Position numbers and translations under genes: made by a program. From Buxus sempervirens (taxonomy: Eukaryota; Streptophyta; Magnoliopsida; Buxales; Buxaceae), in the NCBI GenBank assembly GCA_947561395.2, contig OX387188.1:15160229-15224228 (forward strand): a stretch of 64,000 bases of DNA. Direction: 5' to 3'. Below the pieces are notes generated by a model. It ran no database searches. It was not told the DNA's origin and saw only the letters and a program-made list of their open reading frames with translations. Positions within the stretch are counted from its first letter, which is position 1. Every line of letters starts with the position of its first letter. Shown one piece after another: positions 10,305-22,130 of this stretch.

Positions 10305-12198
10305 GTAAGATTTATCATTAAATGATAAGAATTCGTTTGAGTTTTATGCCATTGCAAATCAGAAATCAGAATTGTAACGATTTGATCAAATACGTAATGT
10401 CTACAGAGGAAAAGCAAACGATGGAACTGAAGTGGTGTTTTCAGAATTCGAATTGTAGATTTCAGTGGCTTGAATTTGACATCATTGAGGTAAGTAGCAC
10501 CTTTGAATATCGACTTTCATTTAGAATTGTAGAGTGCAAAACCGATCATGAAATGGATTTGTATGTTCTCTGTTTTTACGAAAAGTATCGATTGACATAT
10601 AAATTGTTGAATTTATGGTTAGATTAAACCCAAATGATATGGCTGAGTTGTTAAGTGAGTATTGAATGCATTGTAAGTGGTTTAAAGGAAGAAGAAGAAG
10701 TCAGAATTGGGGAAATGGAAGTTGCCGGAAGATGAACTTTCGTTTTGGTTGAGATTGCCCAGTCAAGCACCTAGGCGCCTAGACTAGGCACCCAAAATTG
10801 CAGAGAATTATAAAGGGCGCCTAGTACATCGCCTAGGCTACCTCATTAACAAAAATTGACTAGACGCCCAGGTGCCCAGGGGTAGGCATCCAAAGACAGA
10901 AAATTTTAATTTAAATGCATAACTTGCTGGCTAATTCTTGGATTATTTTAGGAAAATAATAAAGGATGATCAATGGGAATTGAATAAGTGAAAGGTTAGA
11001 TAACTCTGGAAGTTAAGGGGGAATATTTATTAAATTGGAAGAATGGTAGATGTTAGGAAATGGCATATTCCCATGTATTTGAGATAGAGAATTTATAAAA
11101 TAATGGATTCATGTAATTATATGGCATTGGTAATTTACCACTGAGATTAAATTGGAAATGTTCTAGGAGAATTCCACAAGAAAATATGTTAATTAAGAAG
11201 TTAATATCATGATTCATATTTAAAATAAATTGTGGATTTTTTTTTTAAGAAAGGGGTGTTAGGGATTTATTTGTAAGCGAAAAGATTATAAATAAATACT
11301 TATAAGATTTAATTGACTAGACTAATGTGCATCTATTAAATTCTGATTTTTTTAATCTAGTCAAACTATGATTTCCAGCATTTGATTCTTACTCTGGATT
11401 ATTCGGGAATGACATGATTTTGGAAAGAGTTACATCGAATTGGGTTTTTATGCGGATTTTATGAATGAGATTTTAAACCGAATATGAAGGATTTGGGATT
11501 TGATTTGTTTTTCCTCAATGTACTTGGAGAGATGGATTGAGACGCCCATGTAATTGGGTAGATGCTATACCTCCGTGTACTCAGGGATGCCCCATGTACT
11601 TGGGATGTTGATGCCTCTGTGTACTCAGAGATGCCCCGTGTACTCGGGATGATATGATTAAGATTGAGATGAGTTGTACTTGTTAGATTTTCATGATTGG
11701 TTCGGTTTTAGAGTCTAGTGGGCATAGTTCTATATGGATCCATTTAGGAGCTAGATAGTGGAAAGGATTGTACTTTGCTAGTTGTAATTCTTTGTTCACG
11801 CACGCGTTTCCATCGTGTACTCGATGAGGCCTTCTCTGTACTGGTTGGGTTCTCCCACAATAAGACAATGATCGTGTACTCGGCTTTGCACATAAGCCGG
11901 GTGGTAGCATAGTGGACACTGATATTACCCTAGTTAAAGGCAGTCTTGGTTCATGAGTCTTCCTGTGACTTATCGATTTCTGATTCGATACTTCATATTT
12001 GATTGACATGCTGGAATACTCGAGTTTTCTCATATTAATTGATGGATTATTGTTGGATTAATCGAATTATCCATGTTATCGTCACTGTTGCATGTTTTAT
12101 AGCCTGAATCATGTTTTAGAACTATTAAAATGTATTTGAGCGTGCATGTGCTACTTGATGGGATATTCGTATCTCATACCGTTTTGTTTTGTTTTTAG
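10305..12198 (+). other. Putative intron inside the B 5' LTR
   Basis: The donor is CAG/GTAAGA at 10302-10310, about 220 nt after the expected transcription start. The acceptor is a run of TTTTG units ending TTTTTAG at 12198, with a branch-point-like CTCAT 22 nt before it inside a stem-loop. The same arrangement occurs in the other chromovirus LTRs here. Splicing is inferred and not shown. Confidence 0.5.
12159..12176 (+). other. LTR stem-loop, copy in B 5' LTR
   Basis: TGGGATATTCGTATCTCA: arms TGGGATA and TATCTCA, loop TTCG; 22 nt before acceptor AG. Confidence 0.75.
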
Positions 12199-12424
12199 TT
12201 GCTCTTGGAGAGGATGATATCGAAGGGTAAAAGCTGGGATCATGTGAGTTTTAGATTAAAGCTATGGTATTCTATATTGAGTTGGGTTTTAATTGGCTCT
12301 GATTTTATACTTTATTGTTATTCATGTTTCCTTCACTCTGATATAGCGATCCTGTGTGGAAAAGTAACCCTTCGGAAATGAGTTATGGTTTTACTACATA
12401 ACCCGGATCTGGGGCGTTACAGAA

Positions 12425-12436
12425 TGGTATCAGAGC
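12425..12436 (+). promoter_or_regulatory. Primer-binding site, tRNA-iMet type
   Basis: TGGTATCAGAGC, complementary to the 3' end of plant initiator tRNA-Met, starts 4 nt after the end of the B 5' LTR. It fixes the orientation of B as plus. Confidence 0.93.
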
Positions 12437-13350
12437 ATATCAGAGTTTGAAAGGATACATGACATAGAAAAGGAAACCCTAGGATGATCTTGGGGGTTGT
12501 GTGCTCGCTAGATAGCACCCTTTAAATAGGAAATCTAGGTTGAGAGTGCTTCTTCTATATAATTTAGCAGCAACCTTTAACATTGAAGTTAAGTACTTGT
12601 TCCTTTATTATATACATTGATTGTAATAATGTGGTTTGTTAATTGTGGTGTATAGCTTTCTTATTAATATTGCATGATTAGAGGAAAGTTATTGAAGTTC
12701 AATTTAAGAGGTAATTGAGGATCCTGAGTAGTAGCTGATTTTTGAGACAAGCAGTGAGATGAATATTCGGAGTTTCCTAGTATGATTTTGATTGTTTAAT
12801 GTTTATATCTGAAGCAAGAAGTTGGTAATGATTGATTAAGCATGCAAACTATTGTGTGCTTAATTGTGTGATGAGCCAATTGTATATAGCCATACTTAGG
12901 TAGTGTAAGGCATCGGGCAATCCTGAACACATACTTGGGTATTAAGCTTATACAAATGGAGTATATATTATAATACTTATATGTATATGAGAAAATGTGT
13001 GTATGTGCTATTTTGTTTAATTTAAGCCAGAAGGCGATTTGCATGATTTCTTCCCTATCCTCCATATAGGTGCACATATATGGAAAGGATTGTGGTGGCA
13101 AGTCATGATGTTCTCTTCTGAGTTATTTTTGTGTTCTATTAGTAAGAATGGATATTGAGAATAAGAAACTATAAGTGATTAAATTCGTGAGTATTATTGA
13201 GGATGCATTAGTAATTTGGAAATCGAAGAATGCGCAGTAGAAGCTTAGTGGATTTAGAAGACAAGGATGAAATCTCATGAGAAGGATTTGTCCATCGTGA
13301 TTTGGTATTGGTAGCTATGATGCTTACATTAAAATTATGGAGACATTACT
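12437..13350 (+). pseudogene. Decayed 5' internal region of element B
   Basis: About 0.9 kb between the primer-binding site and the K insertion, where gag would be expected. I could not recognise a gag domain; frames are full of stops. Confidence 0.4.
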
Positions 13351-14580
13351 TGTAACATTCCAGACCCATACCCAGCAAGATATTGTCCGTTCTTGACCCT
13401 AACGAATTTGTTCTCAAGGGATAACACGAGAAAACTTCTCAGTGGTCACCCATCCTAGAACTGCTCTCACCCGAGCACACTTAACTTGAGGGTTCTAAGG
13501 GGATTTAGTCCTGTGTTATGCCTTAAAAGGCCTCTTGCTTTGTAAAGGATCACATGACTACTTCTAGCATCCCCGAGCGTGGTAGGATCCCAACCATATG
13601 CACATTCTCTCTTGGCAGCTCGCCCAATGAGATTACCCATTCACCCGCCCACTTAAACAGCCTGGATGTCACATACTCCCCTTCATGGGACAATGCGTCC
13701 TCGTGTTGCATCGAACCCCACACCTTCCGGTTGGGGCAAGCTCTGATACCATTGTAACACCCCGAACCCATACCCAACATGATATTGTCCGCTCTAGGCC
13801 TAATAGGCCCTCACGGATTTGTTCTTAAGGGATAACATGTAATGTCCCAGACCCATACCCAGCAAGATATTGTCTACTCTGGGCCCAATGGGCTCTTACG
13901 GATTTGTTCTCAAGGGATAACACGAGAAAACTTCCCAGTAGTCACCCATCCTAGCAGTGTGTAAGCACCTCATTTTTGCACTCCCAGAAAAGCCGGAAAT
14001 GCAAACCCTGGACAGAAAGTCAAACCCTAAATGGTGAAAAATGTTGACTTTTGATCAAGTGATAATTGGCCACTTTGCTTTATCTCAATGGATAGAGAAT
14101 CTCGACACGTTTCCAACGCAACTGAGTTTGCAGGAATCGGAGTCCGGATGAAGGTTCTGTGAGCCGGTCAAACTTGAGGGGGAGCCGAAAGTTGACTTTC
14201 TGCTCAACCCCGATCTAGATGCTTACCCCTATGTCATTGGATAGAGGGCTCCTATACGATTCTAATGCAACTGAGTTTGCCTGAATCAGAGCCTGGATGA
14301 GGAAGATATGAGTTGTCGAAGTTTCTGAACAGAAGAAACTGGAAAACTGCACACATGGCAGAGAGCTGCACACGTGGTAAAAAGCACAGGAAAATATCTC
14401 GGGGATCAAATCCGTAAAGATCAAAACATTCAAAAGATCCTAGGGACCAATCTAAAAATGTCTGAAAATATCTAAATAAAATAATATTTTCTCAAAATAT
14501 CCCAGGGACTATATCTGTAAATACCAGATTTTTTAGACAAATCAGCGGCCGAATTAAATTTTCTAATGATTATGTCGCTC

Positions 14581-14651
14581 GCGCCGAGCTCCAGCTACTC
14601 GACGCTAGCTCGGCGCCAACCCAGCAAATACCCCATTTTTTCCTCTATAAA
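14581..14651 (+). promoter_or_regulatory. Inverted repeat plus TATA box in LTR I
   Basis: GCGCCGAGCT (14581-14590) pairs perfectly with AGCTCGGCGC (14607-14616). TATAAAT follows at 14645-14651. This matches the layout in E and H, where inverted repeats also lie upstream of TATA. Confidence 0.6.
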
Positions 14652-15359
14652 TACCGCCCCTCCTCTTGCTGGGAGGTTCAGCTTTTTCGGGGTTGGCTTT
14701 TTTCCCGTCATGGTTGGCTTTTTCTAGGGTTGGCTCTTCCCACAGAGAACCCGTCTTCCCCACTCCTCCTTGTTCGAAACCTTCCTCCTCACCTCTCCTT
14801 GCCTCCACGAACAACCACCCGACATCACCTTAAGCCCATTCGACCCTTGGTCCTTCGCTCCCTCTTCTTTCTCGTCCAAGCCAAGGAAGGATAGCTTGCT
14901 GTTGGTGGTGAAGAAAGAGGTCCCAGCGACGGTGGTGCTGCAAGAGGGAGTTTGCCCACTTCAGAAGGCTATTAAAACACCAAGGTAATGTCCCCCCAAC
15001 TCACGATGTCTTCCGTCTCTCACAAGCTTGGTATTTCAATCATGATTTAATGGCTTCTTAGTTGTTTGTTGTTATTGTTCGTCTTATTCAAAGGTGGGAG
15101 CATGTTCCCCCATGGTCTCATCTGTTGTACCCCGATGTAAACCCCCTCTCCCTTTCGTTGGTCATATTCTGCTTGGTTTTGAGATTTGGATGTTTGCGAA
15201 GAGATTTTGGGTCGTGATGTGAAGTAGGTTAGATTAATTCCGAGTTGTGTTTAGATGCCTTTGGAGGATGCTAGGAACATCGGGGAGGTGTTACAGAGCT
15301 TGAAAATCAAGCCAGTAATGGAGTTTTGGGTGTAACAGAAGTCATTTTCCGTAAAAGGG

Positions 15360-15540
15360 TGTGCGCTGAGCTCGCACTGAGCTCGTGCTGAGCTCGCGCT
15401 GAGCTCGTGCTGAGCTCGTGCTGAATGTTTTCTTGTGCGCTGAGCTCGTGCTGAGCTCGCGCTGAGTGTTTTCTTGTGCGCTGAGCTTCTGTAAAAGGGG
15501 TGTGCGCTCAACTCGCGCTGAGTGCCTGAGGTAGGCGCAC
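15360..15540 (+). repeat. GC-rich GAGCTCGCG word cluster in LTR I
   Basis: About ten repeats of GCTGAGCTCG(C/T)(G/A)C, partly separated by TTTTCTTGTGC. The frames across it give serine-alanine-arginine repeats and are artefacts of the repeat. Confidence 0.8.
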
Positions 15541-17778
15541 CCCCCAAAAATGCCAAGTTGCACCAATCTAACCCCATTTTTGATGCTTTGAGGCTCCAAC
15601 CTCTTAACTCAAAGCTAGATTAGCTTCTTAGGATTATTTTTTCTGCTCAAACCAATCGGAGATTGTTAAGTGAGCCGATCTCCCCTGATAAATGTCAGTT
15701 TTGGATATTCTCTGTGATGTATATTCTGTGATTTTTGCTGGATGTGGGTGGCATTTTCAAACCGAACCAAATGAACCAATAGGGTTTTCGGGTGACCCGG
15801 AAACCCAACATGAGACTTAGACCCCCGGTCGAATTTGATTTCCAGTGGGCCTTCCAACGGGGCTGAACACAATGGAATACATGCATGTGACTTAATCAAG
15901 ATAAATAAATTAACTAATCAATCGGGGTGGGCCAAACCCAATGCGGCCCACCAGAACTTGTTCATGAATTGATGTATAAAATGTGTGGTTTGGCCGAGAC
16001 CAAGGGCAAGGGCCTACCGGGCCCGCCAAAGCCCACAAAGCAAACCAGGTGAGGGCTCAAAGCCCTAACTTCACTTGGGCTTTGAAGCCCAAATCAGGAC
16101 TACGGACCCCAAGCCCAATGTCCAATCCATTTTCTAGTAAACTTAAAACAAGATAAATCTAAAACACTTTTGCAACCATCATGGGGGCCCACCTAGGGGA
16201 CCGCAAATCTATGCCAACCCACTTTTTGCATGTAAGTCACCTAAACTTACAATTTGAACCATTAAAACAAAAGCAATTCACTTGAACTAAGCCTAAAGGG
16301 CCTCCTAGGACTAGAAAGAGACCCACCAGAGGCATATGGGCTTAACTAAGCCCACCAAGGACACAGTGGGCCTTCTAACGGGGCTCACCTAGTCAGACTC
16401 AGACCACCTAATTAAGCAAGATAAAAGCAACTAAAGGGACCCACACCACTCAGGTGGTCCCGCCAGACTTAACCAAATTGCATGACGGACTAGGAATTGG
16501 GTGAGAAAATCAGTGAGTTGACTCAAACCAGGATAAAACTAAAGGACCCGTCACCCGACGGGGTGGACCGGGGTGTCTACAGACTTCCCTGGACCACAAC
16601 CGAGACCCTACTTAGAATCTCAAGCTGCAGACCAGCCCAATAGACTAACTTAGGCACCCAGGTGTCTGCCTGCACCCCATCAGGCGGTGGCGACTCCGAA
16701 TTTTCCCATGCGGCGTTTCCTACGCGCGCATACAATGCTCTCACCCGAGCAAGCTGAACTTAGGGTTCCAAGGGGATTTAGTCCCGTGTTGTTCCTTAAA
16801 AGGCCTCTTGCTTAGTTGGGGGTTTTAAGACTACTTATAGCATCCCCGAGCGTTGTGGGATCCTAACCATATGCACATCCATGCCTGTAGCCCTCCAAGT
16901 GAGACTACCCATTCACAGCTACCAGACAGGATGTTACATACTCCCCTCCAAGGGACAACGTGTCCTTACGTTGGGCCGGACCCGCACAGTTTCCAATCGG
17001 GGCAGGCTTTGATACCATTTGTAATGTCCCAGACCCATACCCAGTAAGATATTGTCCGCTCTGGGCCCAATGGGCCCTCACGGATTTGTTCTCAAGGGAT
17101 AACACGAGAAAACTTCCCAGTGGTCACTCATCTTAGCAGTGCTCTTACCCAAGCACGCTTAACTTAGGGTTCCAAGGGGATTTAGTCCCGTGTTGTTCCT
17201 TAAAAGGCTTCTTGCTTAGTTGGGGGTCTTAAGACTACTTGTAGCATCCCCGAGCATTGTGGGATCCCAACTATATGCACATCCATGCCTGCAGCCCTCC
17301 AAGTGAGACTACCCATTCACAGCTGCCAGACAGGATGTTACATAACACGAGAAAACTTCCCAGTTGCCACCCATCCTAGCACTGCTGTCACTTGAGCACA
17401 CTTAAATTTAGGGTTCCAAGGGGATTTAGTCCCGTATTATACCTTAAAAGGCATCTTGCTTCGTAAGAGATCTTAAGACTACTTATAGCATCCCCGAGCG
17501 TTGTGGGATCCCAACCATATGCACATCCTCGCCTAGTAGCTCGCCACTGTGGTAGTTCACCCAGGTCTCTTACCCCACCCACATCACAGCCGCCCACTTA
17601 GACAGCCAGGATGTCACATACTCCCTTCCATGAGATGCTATATGTTGAGATACTATAATTAGAGAATGAGGTGCATATTGTTTCAAAAGAGATCATCAGG
17701 AGAGGTTTATAAAGAATTTTCTTCCAGATTGCAGTTTCAATTGATTCTAAGAATGAAGGCTATGGAATTTTGTGAGAT

Positions 17779-17850
17779 GATAAATGTGAGGATAATTTCC
17801 AGGAATTGAAGCTACGATTACCTACAACTCTAGATTTGGTTGTGACTTCG
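17779..17850 (+). pseudogene. Chromovirus pol relic (reverse transcriptase/RNase H junction)
   Basis: One frame reads DKCEDNFQELKLRLPTT and onwards. This matches the CxxxFQELKxRL segment at the reverse transcriptase/RNase H boundary in chromoviruses. The surrounding 17630-17954 is the rest of this decayed pol piece, bounded by K and L. It belongs to B and is not functional. Confidence 0.7.
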
Positions 17851-18280
17851 GTAAGGGAAGATTCCTATTTATTGAAGCATTTTCCAAATTGATTTGGACT
17901 GCATGAATGATACAGTAGGGAAGAGTGGTATCTTGTGTTTCATGATTGATTGTATGTAACGCCCCGGATCCGTGTTATTCAATAAAGGTATAACACGTCT
18001 CATGGATTGTTAGGTAAGGATCTAACATTGACGTGATCACTGGAAAAATCACCTCATTTACCATATCAGAGTGCAAGATCAAATATTAACTAAGAAGTCC
18101 AATATAATCTTTAATTAAAATCAAACGATTCACATCAACTACTTTATTACATTTCCCAAAATCAACTGAATCAAAGTTTCCAATCTAAAATAAACCTACT
18201 AGTCTATGGATGATAGTAATAGTCTTCCTCTCTATATGTGTCAGTCGGATCTACCCTAGTAGGCCCATCACCACGAGTAT

Positions 18281-19740
18281 CTAAAAACAAAACAAAAACA
18301 AAAGAATGTGATACGAATATCTCAGTGAGTAGCATGTGCATGCAAAATAGTTATCCACAGTTATAAACATGCTTCGATAAATAACCAACACCAATACGAA
18401 GATAGAGATAAATACGAAATGGAAATCTAGAAGCCTAATAATAGTTCCCGTCAAATCATAACCACAGTACCGATAAATCAACGAAAGGTCAATGTCATGC
18501 ATATTGCTTAAATTGGTTAATTCACATGCCAAGAAGACATCCACACCTCCATGTACACAGTTCCGGCCTACTCAGGGTATCGGATACTCTGAAATGATGG
18601 CCTATTCAGGGTATCGTCATCCAATGGCAGCCTACTCCGGGTATCGGCATTGACAACCAGGCCTACTCAGGGTATCTGGCTGCTCTACACCGGTCGTGGC
18701 AACACACAAGGCCATGCAATTACATCAACAAACAATACCATCACATTACTAAGCTTAGACATGGATCCAAGACAAGCTAAACCAAAACAGAAAAACCATC
18801 GTATAAACTCAACTCTGACATCACATTAAACCAAACATATCCATCATCATGTATAACACAATACAGCTCAACACAGGTCACTCCGGACCATAACGATACC
18901 TCATGTACTTTCAGTAATTACTCAAATCCCAAAACATAAGACCACTGGTAATAAAACCCATTTTCTATTTGCACAAAGATATTGTGGCACATACGGCTCA
19001 ATACTTGAAAATCACGCAAATCCTGATTAGAATGAGTTCATAAACTGGAAACAAATATAAAACATAATTTAAAACTAAGTCCTTAATTCATGGCATTTAG
19101 AACAATAACTTTAACTCAACAGTTTTCCCAAACTTGCCTTGTAGAATCTCACAATTCATATAGTTATATCTACGAAGGTTTTTGATTAACTTAAGATACC
19201 TCTAGGATCCTAATCTAGGTTTTGGTAAAAAGGTTTAAACCCCTAAAATACCAAAAATAGACTCAATCTGATCAGCCACAACTTACTGTGTAAATTAGTG
19301 GGTGCACTGACCTTGGCGCAGTTGGCGCTAGGTCGGCATGAACTCGGCGATACCAAAAAAAACACTTCACGCTAACTAAAAACTCCTAGCGCAAGATGAG
19401 CGCGAACTCGGCGGAACCCCAAACCATATCTCGCGCTGACTCAACCCATTGGCACTAGGTAGGCGCCAAGTTGGCAGACACTACCTTCGACTCGCGACTC
19501 TCTGTAACTCCCAGAACTCCATGACTGTCCCATTTTCTCACCTCTGTAACGACTTTTCTATACTCTTACCATCTTCCAAAGACTATTAGACACGATTCGA
19601 AATTAATCTAACAACATTTATTTTTCGCCTTTAAAATTATTCCAAAAACATATGTGAATCGTTATTTTTCCAAGATCATGCATACGGCTAAATCCAATAG
19701 ACAAAACCCAAAAATATCAAATTAAAACGATGCTACTCAC
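18281..19740 (-). other. Putative intron inside LTR L
   Basis: The minus-strand donor ATT/GTGAGTAGCA is near-identical to the donor in F. The acceptor is a T-rich tract ending TTTTTAG, 26 nt beyond the hairpin. Confidence 0.45.
18307..18324 (-). other. LTR stem-loop, copy in L
   Basis: Minus strand TGAGATATTCGTATCACA, one mismatch in the stem; 26 nt before acceptor. Confidence 0.65.
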
Positions 19741-20590
19741 AATTATACGCTCCAAAACTTTGCAATGGCCACTCCTTGTACAACAAATCCAACAGTCGAT
19801 CGCCACCTAGTTTTTCCCTTTGTTCGCAAGAGGTTTTCTTGAACACCCTGATTCTGAACACTCTGATTGGCAGGAAACACATGGTCTGCTTCTCTCCAAA
19901 ACCCTAGATCACCAGCCGAAATCTCCTTCAACACAAAGTATGCGAAACCTACGAATCTAAATACCTTAAGTATTTATACTTACCCTATATACTTTGCCGC
20001 TCGACACTTTTAAAACACATGATTCAGTGCACACTCGCCCACCAAGTTTTCCTACATACACAGCTTATTAATTCTCATAAATAAAAATCATGTAGAAAAT
20101 TTTGGGGTTTTACATTGTATCCTCCAGAAGGGAATTATTTCAATTATATTTTAAGTTGGCAACTATAGTGGTAACATTTAAGTTTTGGTGACATTGTTTT
20201 ATTGAGGTAAGGCTAGAGATATTTTCAGATTACAAAAGTTGGTGATATATTTTATTTCTAGTGAAATCTTAATATGTTATAGAGGAGTCGGAGGGAATCA
20301 TTGTGATATTATAATTTAAGTTTGCCCTTCATTTTTATTCGGCTCAAGAAATCCTAGTCACTATATATATATGGTTATGGAGTTGCAAAGGTGCTTCACA
20401 GAAAAGATATCTTCATTAGCTACGTTTGTGGCTAGTCAGTGCAGTCTTGTAAATATTGTTAGATACTGACTTGAAGAGTTTAATACTCATAGTGGTGAAA
20501 TGAGTATAGCTTGGGTTATGTGGAGCCTAATTTGATCTAGTATATTTGGGAGAGATAATTATCAGATTCAGATTGAGGCACACTAGAGAG

Positions 20591-20721
20591 TTAGTAGAGA
20601 AAAGAGATCAGATTGTTCGTAGCTTCGATTTTAAGGATGGGTTATTGAGGTTTGGAGGCAAGATATGGGTGCCAGATGATGCAGAGATCAGTAGATTGAT
20701 ATTTGCAGGGGTACCGGTTTA
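20591..20721 (+). pseudogene. Chromovirus integrase-region relic
   Basis: The frame reads LVEKRDQIV, then DGLLRFGGKIWVPDDAEISR, and ends in a stop. The LRFxGxxxVPDDxE string is the conserved segment before the integrase zinc-binding domain in Tekay-type elements. It lies downstream of the RT/RNase H relic and upstream of the chromodomain relic, as expected for B. The flanking sequence, 20120-20761, is the same decayed pol. Confidence 0.72.
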
Positions 20722-21125
20722 AACATTGGGATTGACATGAGCAAGTATTGCAAACCATAGTTGTAACGCCCCGAATCCGGTCATTTTTTTTGACTCGAAT
20801 CAAGGCATTAACTTGTGGTACATTACAATCAGCTCCAAAAGATAAAGAGATAAAGAGCTAAGATTTATCAAAGTACTAGGAAGCTTAAATCATTTATTAG
20901 AAACTGAATCTCCCTATTACATCAATTAATCAAATGTGAGGCAACTACAAATTAACTAACTCTTAATATCCTACAAAATCATCTATTGCAATTCCAATAA
21001 AATAAATACAGCTATATAAAATTATCCTACTCTTTCCGTTTGGATTTTCTAGACTTCAACCCACTATCAGTCTAACCCGTGGCGTCCTCTCCAAGATGAC
21101 CTGAAAATAAAATATGAAGTAGGGG

Positions 21126-21143
21126 TGAGATACGAATATCTCA
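21126..21143 (-). other. LTR stem-loop, copy in M
   Basis: Minus strand TGAGATATTCGTATCTCA, fully paired (A-T in place of the G-T pair of B); 25 nt before acceptor. Confidence 0.75.
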
Positions 21144-21895
21144 GTAGGTAACACATGCATGAGGAAACAGTTTATATATATGGAAAATAACAGTGGTTTT
21201 ATGCTCGGTAAAATAATCGAGTAATCACAGTCGATAAAGTAAACGATTAATCACAATATAAAATCATTTTCAAAACAGTGCTCTAAATAAAGAGAGTTTA
21301 TTATGTAAATTTCGTTTCAATTATTAGAACAACGTATTATAAGTCATAAGTACCTGGTTTCAATTTATTTTATTTTGTATTTCCTTAAGAACAATTTAAC
21401 CCTTATTTCATAATTCCATAATATTTAATTTTTAATAATTTAAACTAAGTCTTAGCAATTCTGTACAATTATGTCATTTAAGCATTTCATTTAAATAAAC
21501 AATCTTGTTAGATATGTCTAAACCGATCAATCAATCTCAGAATCAATCATATAATCAATAGTAGAAGTCCACCTTCAGGTCGTAGCCTACCTCTGCTGCA
21601 AAACGTGAACACATAGTACCCACACTACTCTGTAGGAGAATGCACATCTCTACGACTACAGGTACCCCTGCAGGAGATAGCATAACTCGACCGCAGCATG
21701 TGGACACACAACATCTACCTCTACCGCAGGAGATAGCTCTTTCACCCTTCCGTGGTAACTCACACACCCATCCCCCATGTGAGATGTAATCACGCATAAT
21801 TACGTCTCCCCCACATGAGGTACTTCACCTGTAGGATGCAATCCATCGGAAATACATCTGCCCCACAGGAGGTAATAAATCTCTCCCGTAGAAGG

Positions 21896-22130
21896 AAATG
21901 TCTCCACCACCAAGTGGGTATCTTCGCCACTAAGTGGGTAATCTCTGCCACCAAGCAGGTTGGGTCTCCGCCACCAAGCGGGTTAGGGTCTCTGCCACCA
22001 AGCGGGTTATCTCTACCACCAAGCAGGTTGGGTCTCCGCCACCAAGTAGGTTAGGGTCTCCGTCACCAAACAGGTTATCTCTGCCACCACGCAGGTTGGG
22101 TCTTCGCCACCAAGCAGGTTATCAATAAAA
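21896..22130. repeat. CCACCAAGCGGG minisatellite in LTR M
   Basis: About ten imperfect units of 20-24 bp built on TCTCCGCCACCAAGCGGGTT. The decaying first units reach back to about 21800. It is specific to M among the LTRs here. Confidence 0.8.

Larger units (their letters stand above)
9755..12421 (+). mobile_element. 5' LTR of element B
   Basis: A 2,667-bp LTR from TGTAAATCCC to GGGGCGTTACA, immediately before the primer-binding site. In order it has a TATA box (10053-10060) and a purine-rich leader. A donor-like CAG/GTAAGA has the intron starting at 10305. Then come a cluster of GCGCCTAG-type words (10755-10895) and a short minisatellite of GTACTC-GGGATG words (11535-11900). A stem-loop lies at 12159-12176, and a T-rich acceptor ends in AG at 12197-12198. 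The 3' LTR matches it across its pieces, with visible divergence. Confidence 0.93.
13960..16732 (+). mobile_element. Element I: Tat-type solo LTR
   Basis: Starts TGTAAGCACCTCATTTTTGC and ends GCGCGCATA (expected CA terminus mutated). Flanks are CAGTG (13955-13959) and CAATG (16733-16737), one mismatch. Removing it restores the J LTR to 323 bp. It has a TATA box at 14645-14651 with a 10-bp perfect inverted repeat just upstream. A donor-like AAG/GTAATG is at about 14986. A cluster of GCTGAGCTCGCGC words lies at 15360-15540. A GTGGCGACTCC-type block near the end is typical of Tat/Ogre LTRs. No internal domain is present. Confidence 0.8.
13838..17342 (-). mobile_element. Element J: second TRIM-like copy, inserted in the LTR of K
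   Basis: Perfect 5-bp TSD TAACA (13833-13837 and 17343-17347). The left LTR is 13838-16938, 323 bp once insertion I and its duplicated target are removed. The internal region is 16939-17019 (81 bp). The right LTR is 17020-17342 (323 bp). The minus-strand primer-binding site is at 17007-17018, with one change from the tRNA-iMet match (GCTTTGATACCA for GCTCTGATACCA). It is the same family as K and shares its 80-bp core. Confidence 0.85.
13351..17628 (-). mobile_element. Element K: TRIM-like short-LTR retrotransposon
   Basis: The left LTR is 13351-13673 (323 bp). The internal region is only 79 bp (13674-13752). The right LTR is 13753-13837 plus 17348-17628. On the minus strand the LTR runs TGTGACATCC to GGGGTGTTACA, followed after 1 nt by the tRNA-iMet primer-binding site (complement of 13740-13751). 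The other end of the internal region, complement of 13674-13690, is a purine-rich tract beside the other LTR. There is no coding capacity. Past 17628 the sequence again looks like the start of the internal region (TACTCCC...), so the right border is uncertain. Flanking 4-mers TACT match on both sides. Confidence 0.72.
17955..20114 (-). mobile_element. Element L: chromovirus-type solo LTR
   Basis: A 2,160-bp minus-strand LTR with a perfect TSD TTGTA (17950-17954 and 20115-20119). Plus-strand ends are TGTAACGCCCC and GGGGTTTTACA. On minus it has a TATA box (complement of 19971-19978). A donor GTGAGTAGCA follows (complement of 19731-19740). A GC-rich word cluster is at 19310-19475. CCTACTCAGGGTATC repeats lie at 18565-18680. 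The hairpin is at 18307-18324 and the acceptor AG at 18282-18281. It shares the CCTGAGTAGG-type repeat with F in opposite orientation. Confidence 0.88.

Noticed and set aside
13740..13751. Possible tRNA gene fragment
   Set aside because: The 12-bp match to initiator tRNA is the primer-binding site of K, next to an LTR end; no tRNA cloverleaf surrounds it.
15251..15599. Minus-strand frames rich in S/A/R
   Set aside because: Products of the GAGCTCG tandem words in LTR I; the sense strand of that LTR is plus.
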